Positions 58,000 through 64,000 of a stretch of 64,000 bases of DNA are shown piece after piece. Source of the DNA: Acorus gramineus (Eukaryota; Streptophyta; Magnoliopsida; Acorales; Acoraceae); NCBI GenBank assembly GCA_030737835.1, contig CM060851.1, positions 9,791,611 to 9,855,610 on the forward strand, in the 5' to 3' direction. The notes beneath the pieces are model-generated. The model searched no databases. It had not been told where the DNA came from and saw only the letters and a list, made by a program, of their open reading frames with translations. The position numbers and the translations under genes were made by a program. The number at the start of each line of letters is the position of its first letter. Within the stretch, counting starts at the first letter, position 1.

Positions 58000-58740
58000 A
58001 CAGTATACTAAACATCAAATCCTTTCAACCCCTTCAGTGGTCTACCAACTTGCTAGAATATCAGCCACTTAGTTACCTTTCTTGTGAATTTGTGTTGCTT
58101 TCTAAGAATTATAAAACAACAGGGACTATTTTATTTATAATTGGTAGGACCATCTGGAATATAAGAAGAAAGCATTTTATATAAGGGCAATTTGCATAAA
58201 TAGCATCACTGGAAAGAATATTTGCAAAACTAACACTCCCATATGAATATTAGTAAAAAAAATAGCACTGGACCAGATAACATTTTTTTTTTTTTTTGAA
58301 CATTGGAGACGCTGTATATATATAGTGCCTCCTTTGTTTTTTTTTTTTTTTTTTTTTTTTAAACACTGAAGGCGTCATATATATATATATATGACGCATC
58401 CTTTATTTTAAGTTGAAATCACTTTCTCTTCCATGATTAAATATTAATAGCTGATGATTTTTTTTAAGTTGAGAAAAGAGAAAATCATGAAAGATTTGTT
58501 GAAAATGCCCATCCTTAAAACCATCCTTAAAAATCTTCCTTGATTTTCTCTCTTTCAATGGAGTATATTTTAAATAAAAAAAACTCATTTCATGATTTTT
58601 TCAAATCTTCATTGATTTTCTCTTTTCTCAATTTAAAAAAATGAAATCCTAGCCATTAAAATTTAATATAAAAAAATATCAACCATTGATATTTAATAAA
58701 AGAAGAAGTGATCACAACTGAACACAAAGGTTTCCAAGAT
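57723..58740. other. AT-rich interval with (GA)n and a palindrome
   Basis: (GA)n at about 57973-57998, long T runs at 58280-58297 and 58336-58360, and a perfect 26-bp palindrome GCGTCATAT...ATATGACGC at 58372-58397. No gene recognised. Confidence 0.5.
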
Positions 58741-58754
58741 TGAATAACTATGAA

Positions 58755-58945
58755 AAACCTGCTTCAACTACAGTGCATCCAAAACCTGATTCAACAAACA
58801 ATAGTCCATCAAATTACCTGCTTCAAAAACAGTACATCCAAACCTGATTCAACAAACAATAGTCCATCAAAAAACCTATTGAAACAAACAATCATAATAC
58901 ATCCAAAATATGTTTCAACAAAAGTACATCCAATGTTTGATTCAA
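58755..58945. repeat. Tandem repeat of about 60 bp
   Basis: ACCTGATTCAACAAACAATA with GTCCATCAAA occurs at about 58790-58818 and again at 58839-58868. Related GTGCATCCAAA / GTACATCCAAA words recur before and after each copy. Three to four imperfect units cover the stretch. Confidence 0.7.
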
Positions 58946-58979
58946 CAAAGTTTTCACAAACAAAAAACTTGTGATCCAC

Positions 58980-59760
58980 ATCAATCCACCCAATAACTTG
59001 CAAGTTTATGTGGAAAAAAGAAAATCATTGTAGTCACGTATAACTCTTTCACAAACACAATCATTTATCAATCACAAGACTCAACAGCGACAAAAGAGAA
59101 GCAGAAATGGTAGGCAGAATTTCAGATGGAAGTCTCAATATGCACCATGAACGAATTACAATTAAAACAATTCAATCTTTCTTATTGAAAACTATATCCA
59201 TTATCCAACAATCTTTCGTTCAACAGGTATTCTAATGTTAATACATGTAGGAATTTCTTTATTGAAAGGGGTATTTACAATTGAAATAGAATATTAAATA
59301 AAAATTGAAAACGCTCAACTTCAAAGAACAAATTTTTTTTAGATTTTTTTGAAAACCCTCAACTTGAAATAAAATGATCAGAGTATGTCTTTAAATTTTT
59401 TTTGTATATCCCTATAAATTTCATAGCAAAACAAATTTTAATTATATACCAAACAAAAAAATAACATTCACTTAAAATAATATTTGGGATTGAACATTTA
59501 AAATAACATCAACCTTGTATCAATCTAGATCTGCATCTAAAGATTTGAATATGCATAATGATTATAAAACGTTCAGATCTCCATATAAACATCAACTTTT
59601 CATCAATCAATGTTACATGCATCCCAAATAACATTCACAATCAAAATCTAAAAAACCCTAGATTTAAGCAACAGTCTAAAATTGAAATATCAAACCTAGG
59701 GCTAACAAAAATACAGAACAATAAAACCTTTAAAAAAAAAACAAAAAACCAAATTATTAA
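58980..59760. other. AT-rich spacer
   Basis: No coding sequence recognised; frames are Lys/Asn-rich and compositional. Confidence 0.4.
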
Positions 59761-59987
59761 AAAAAAACCTTTACACGGATGGGGGTTACAATTCATCACG
59801 TCAGATAAGATAAAGGAGAGGCGTCGCCGTATGGGTTTTGATTGATCCGTCGATGTGGAGTTCTTCAAGTGCCAAGGAAGAAGTTGCCGTTAGATGCCGG
59901 TGCGGTGGGAGGCGTCCACTGGTAGGTGGGTCACCCTGGTGGGTGTCGGGTGTCGCCAGTTTCGGGGGATCTCTAGGGTAGGAGGAG

Positions 59988-60022
<35 letters not shown>

Positions 60023-60080
60023 CGGACGAGGGGGAGTGGGGTTAGGTGGAGGGTGGGCTGACTGGATAGATCGGTCTATT
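59760..60080 (-). other. GC-richer patch resembling a 5-prime leader
   Basis: A (GA)n tract at 59992-60018 and GC-rich sequence down to 59770. On the minus strand it could be a (CT)n leader followed by a short first exon with a GTGTAAAGG donor-like site near 59770. No downstream exon is recognised, so it may be a remnant promoter. Confidence 0.25.
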
Positions 60081-60371
60081 TTTTTTTTAACTTCGCATCT
60101 GACTCCTCTCTGTCTCTTTTGATTATCCTACCCCAACTTTATTAACTTTATAATCTCTCTTTTTTATATATCAACAAAAATGTTAACTTTGTTAACACAT
60201 GTAAAATAATAAATATACTATAACTGAAATATTACCAAAATAATGAGGTTCATTTCTGCATATATTAGCTAGCTCTTTCCATATATATATATGGTGATAT
60301 CCAAGACAGTTTATCATGAAAAATTATTGCAAAATTTAATTTCTCACTGAAAGTATCAATAAATATGTCCG

Positions 60372-60684
60372 TGTTGTAAACTAAGAATAATACATGAATA
60401 TAAGAATACACAGACAAAGCATACAAGACATATAGAGAAGACAAGTGAAGAGAGATTTCTTATTCACTATTTGTTGGTTATGAAATACATTATAAAACCC
60501 TCAATTTATAAGGTCCATGGATGAATCTCAAATGTTGGAAGTTACAAGTAATAAAAGGTGATGGGGTAGTTAATGGGGTGATTAAGACAAGGGGGTTATG
60601 GAGTTGAATGAGGGGGTTATTGAGTTGAAGAGTGGGGAAGGTTATGGGTTGAAGAAGTGGTGGTTATCCACCATATTCACAACA
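60372..60684 (-). repeat. 313-bp Copia 3-prime LTR
   Basis: On the minus strand it runs TGTTGTGAATATGG to AGTTTACAACA, TGTTGT/ACAACA ends, right after the polypurine tract. A TATA-like TTTATAATG lies near 60495. The outer flanking 5 bp is GTCCG (60367-60371). Confidence 0.8.
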
Positions 60685-60721
60685 CTCCCCCTTGGATGAC
60701 TACCATGCTAAGATAATTGCC

Positions 60722-60893
60722 TCATTAAAACCTTGTTTGGAAAACCCAGTGGAAAAAAACCAAAGCGAAGGAAAAAGAGTACAATATACTTTATCTTAGA
60801 TTGGTGTATGCGCTTTAACACTGTCTCGTTAAAACCTTGCCAGAAAAAACCCAATGGGACAAAACCTAGGCGAAGGAAAAAGAGTACAGCACG
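60722..60893. repeat. Two-copy repeat in the Copia 3-prime non-coding block
   Basis: TAAAACCTTGTTTGGAAAACCCAGTGG...GCGAAGGAAAAAGAGTACA (from 60726) recurs as TAAAACCTTGCCAGAAAAAACCCAATGGG...GCGAAGGAAAAAGAGTACA (from 60831). The period is about 107 bp. Confidence 0.75.
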
Positions 60894-60899
60894 CAAATG

Positions 60900-62793
60900 T
60901 CATCTAAAAATATACTCCCCCTCATATTGATAAGGCCAAAAAGATTGGTTACAAATACGTTGCGTCCGATGTCGTACACCACCTTTTTGAATGTTGACGT
61001 GGGCATGCTTTAGTGAACAAATTGGCTTGGTTGCCCTTCCACTAATTTGTAGAACATCGATTTCACATTCACAAGCTTCACAATGATTAGAAGATGTGGC
61101 TACCAACAGCTTAAAATAAAACTCCAAGAGATCGTTGTACCTCCACATGTAGATACATAGTCTGTTTGTGAGAATCTGAAAAATATCTTGAATATGCACT
61201 TAATATTCTTTCAACAAGAGACGACTAGTAAAATTCTTTGAGTAGAATAAACCAACATATGGTTCCACGAATATAACATAAAACATGTTTTAACATCATG
61301 TCAGTGCCTTCAAATTGGTGCAAATTTATATCTAGCCCATAAATTAAACTAAAAATGTAACGTTAGGTTTAGTATACTGTATCAAATATAATAAATCATC
61401 AACTGCAAAAAGATATGGTACTTCAGGACCAGAAGATTTTTGGTCAAGTGACCTGATAATCATAGGAGTACTTAATGGATGACATTTGTCTATATTAAAG
61501 CATTTCAAAACTTTTCCAATATATATTGTTTGATGGACAAGTATCTCACTGGGGCTTCGCTCGATCTACAGGCCGAGACAATATTTAGTTTTCCCATTGT
61601 CTTTCACTTCGAATTCATTCATAAGATATTTTACAGTTTTGTTGAGCTCTTCAGGAGTCCCAATTGAATTTATGTTATCAATATAAACTGTCAAAATAGC
61701 AAATCCCTTACAGGACGTATTTATAAGGACACGCGGGCAAATGAGATTGTTTTCATATTCTCCTTTTATCAAATATTCACTAAAACGGTTGTACCTACTG
61801 CGTTAAGCTGTATAATGAACGTCTTAGCTTTATTAAGGACATACTCTTTGATTTTGCTTTAGGCAATTTATATCCTTCATGAATTCATGTAAATTCCCAT
61901 ATAGATAAGCTGTTACTTCGTCCATTAGTCTCATATCAAGTTTTTCATAAACTTCAAGACTTTCTAGGTAATGAAACGTTATTGTATCCATGACTGATGA
62001 CTGATGAGTATGTTTCTTCATAGTCAAATCCCAGGTTTATGCAGGAAACATTGTGCCACAAGACGTGTCTTATATCTAGCAATTTTATTTTCTCATTTCG
62101 CTTTCTTACAAACACCCATTTGTAACCTTCAGGGTTAACATCTTTTGTGGTCTGTATTATAGGTTCGAATACACCACACTTTCAAGAAAACCCAATTCTG
62201 CTTGAATAGCATCTTTCCACTTTGGCCAATTATTTCTTTGTCAACATTCATTTATGCTATGTGGTTCATTGTAATCATCGCCCTTTGAAATTTCAGTAGC
62301 TACTTTGTATGATAAATATGTCATCGATGATCATTTATTTGCGATTCCACATTTCTCTTATATGCATATAAAATATAGAGATCTCAATATTATTAGGTAC
62401 ATTTTCCTCTTCAAGAGTTTATGTAGTCACTTCTGGAACTCGTTTCTCTTCAGGGACATTATATTCTTCTAGAGTTTTAAAGAAAGTGGATCTATTGTTC
62501 ATAATTTCTTCTGGAACATTATGTATAACTTCTTTTGGAGCATTATTAGAGCATGATTTTCATTTGATCTCCACTTCTGGGGAGCTGAATTTTTTTGAAC
62601 CTATAGGTCTATCACGCATCTGGCGTGCATTAGGAATTTGATTTTCACGTTGAGCGATACGTGAGTCTAGATGAGACAGAGTGGATGTACTCCACGATAA
62701 TTCTCGTCGTTCTTCAGGGACAGATCGTACTTCAGGTACGTTCTTCCTTCCCCTTATCGGCGGGAATATTGTCTCATTAAAATGGAAATCCAC
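60900..62793 (-). pseudogene. Copia pol remnant: linker, RT, RNase H
   Basis: Frames include MDFHFNETIFPPIRGRKNVP (linker), KWKDAIQAEL (RT start, near 62220), VMDTITFHYLESLEVYEKLD (RT), TVYIDNINSIGTPEELNKTV with EFEVKDNGKTKYCLGL (RT active-site region) and LLVATSSNHCEA with CECEIDVLQISG (RNase H end). In the YxDD motif the second aspartate is asparagine (YIDN). Many stops and frame changes separate these pieces. Confidence 0.8.
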
Positions 62794-62994
62794 AAATCAT
62801 GCGGTAAAAACTATCATCGAGCAAAAGAATCTGCTAATTCTTTAGTATATGCCCAAATGAATAGTTCAACACATCATCGTGTACCATGGATATGCGAGAT
62901 AGTCATGTCAAATCATAAAGATCATAGAACTTCTAGTTTATATGAGTAAATATGGATATTTATAATAACCCTTAGGAGAGAGCATAAAGCTTTT

Positions 62995-63600
62995 TTAATG
63001 TATGCTTCTGGCATGAGACATTATTAATGCATAGATACTCCATAATTTTAAAATGGCATATGTTGAGATAGGTATCTTTTGTAGACTTCTTCTGGATCTA
63101 CATGAATACAATGCATTGTTGATACAAAATTTTGTATCTCTTGAAAACATGATATCTACCCTTCTGGAGCCTTCGACCAAGTTTACAATATCAAAAATAA
63201 TATTATCATTTGCATTAATTAATGTTAAACTCAAAAAATAAGATAAATATGAAAGTGCATTTCATATAATAAAGAAAAATAAAGACGTAAATATAAAATT
63301 GACAAATATCTAATCATATATCAAGTACATGACCAATAAAGAGTTTAAGCGTACTTCAGGTACGCAACCAATTTAAAGATTTGGACGTACTTCAGGTACG
63401 TGACCAAAATTATGTTATAAAATACCAAATAGATGACAATAATTTTCCTTTGCATTTTAGGGGTTTGTTATGCAAACTTTTCCCTTGCTTTCATTCAATA
63501 GCATTCCACTTTTGGTGGTTTCAAATAACTTGTCATCTCTACGATTGTTGTAGTTATATAAACCATGAAATAACCCTTGACCATGTCCATTGCTCAAAAT
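62995..63600 (-). pseudogene. Copia gag-end and pre-integrase remnant
   Basis: LVEGSRRVDIMFSRDTKFCI with NNALYSCRSRRSL (63190-63080) is the conserved pre-integrase segment of Ale-like Copia polyproteins. Upstream, Asn/Gly-rich gag pieces (GHGQG...YNYNNRRDD) lie at about 63580-63535. Two ~36-bp copies of a CGTACTTCAGGTACG word (63351-63400) sit where the zinc knuckle should be. Confidence 0.6.
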
Positions 63601-64000
63601 AAAATAAAATAAAATGCATTTGCTTCAGGCAACGATGCTGAGTCAATAGATCGGGTTTCATGATTTTTTTTTATATTTATATTATTATCAAAGTTCATTG
63701 TTCAGCAATGAAAAAACATGAAATTTGATAATAATATTTTTGCTTTCGATATTGCTACTACTGAAGCATCATTGAGGCATAATGGTCAGTGGACCTTTGT
63801 CAATGAGGTATTAATATTTAAATCCTCTTTATTATGATGTTGAAAGCTAATCACAATATTTTTTTTTTACAAGTTCTTACTGGGATACACATAGCCACCT
63901 TTTTTTTATGATCCTTCCAGGACCCATAAAGATTTCATAGTCTACAGACCCAAATAGCCATTAATTTTATATAATCCTTCAGGATAATAAAATTGTATTT
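63600..64000. other. AT-rich interior of the Copia element
   Basis: No recognisable domain; presumably decayed gag on the minus strand. It contains an ATTATTATCAAAGTTCAT / ATGAAATTTGATAATAAT inverted pair (about 63684-63736). Confidence 0.4.

Larger units (their letters stand above)
60372..64000 (-). mobile_element. Decayed Copia element, continuing off the right edge
   Basis: Minus-strand order from the right edge: gag remnants and pre-integrase (63234-62995), integrase-RT linker (62793-62560), RT (about 62170-61566), RNase H end (about 61130-60900), a repeated non-coding block, polypurine tract (60685-60694, AAGGGGGAG) and the 3-prime LTR (60372-60684). Almost all of the integrase between 62995 and 62793 is missing. 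The linker style and the CCTCATTAAAACCTTG block are typical of Ale/Retrofit-like Copia. The 5-prime LTR is outside the window. Confidence 0.8.

Overview
This window is nuclear DNA of a flowering plant. The evidence is a wall-associated receptor-kinase gene with spliced exons, two type I MADS-box genes, a plant histone H4 gene, expansin and cytochrome P450 remnants, and several classes of plant transposable element. I cannot name the species. A non-RD (HGD) wall-associated kinase and a LINE-like protein with CCHC knuckles ahead of its DUF4283-like region would suit a monocot, but this is weak inference. Gene density is low and most of the sequence is transposon-derived or AT-rich spacer.

Layout. 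1-2.3 kb: a duplicated LTR flank and a decayed minus-strand LTR element. 2.4-5.7 kb: a four-exon WAK-like receptor-kinase gene (minus) with an early TAG. 7.48-13.33 kb: a Harbinger-like element (TTA target site) that contains an internally deleted Ty3/Gypsy chromovirus. 15-17.3 kb: LTR-type sequence and a compact Copia derivative whose single ORF joins gag directly to RNase H. 20.3-25.3 and 28.5-32.2 kb: a tandem duplication, each unit carrying a P450 3-prime remnant (+) and an apparently intact two-exon Malpha-type MADS-box gene (-). Unit 1 has acquired a 920-bp solo LTR whose empty site is preserved in unit 2. Between the units lie a LINE ORF1 fragment and a Mutator-like element with 9-bp target duplications. 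32.3-35.3 kb: a hAT-type MITE with a perfect 8-bp target duplication, and a short CACTA element inside a tandem repeat. 35.4-46 kb: mostly AT-rich, with LINE remnants, a PIF/Harbinger deletion derivative, an unidentified gene fragment and a broken CCHC/DUF4283-like ORF. 46.1-46.6 kb: a GC-rich fold-back element inside a (TA)n tract.

47.3-47.8 kb: an intact histone H4 gene (minus) with TATA and ACGTCA-type promoter elements. 48.15-51.5 kb: a near-complete hAT element (perfect 8-bp TSD, inactivated transposase) inserted in an alpha-expansin pseudogene. 51.8-55.0 kb: a long minus-strand Gypsy LTR. 56-57.3 kb: a possible small GRF-zinc-finger/coiled-coil/membrane protein gene whose first coding exon was not found. 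60.4-64 kb: a decayed minus-strand Copia element that runs off the window.

The genes do not form a pathway. The window records repeated insertion, duplication and decay around a few genes: WAK-like kinase, MADS pair, histone H4 and perhaps the GRF-like gene. I found no CRISPR array, operon or convincing new molecular system. The best leads are the WAK-like early stop, the MADS tandem pair with dated insertions, the gag-RNase H fusion ORF, the hAT-split expansin and the GC-rich fold-back in (TA)n. All intron-exon boundaries were read by eye from GT-AG signals and reading frame.
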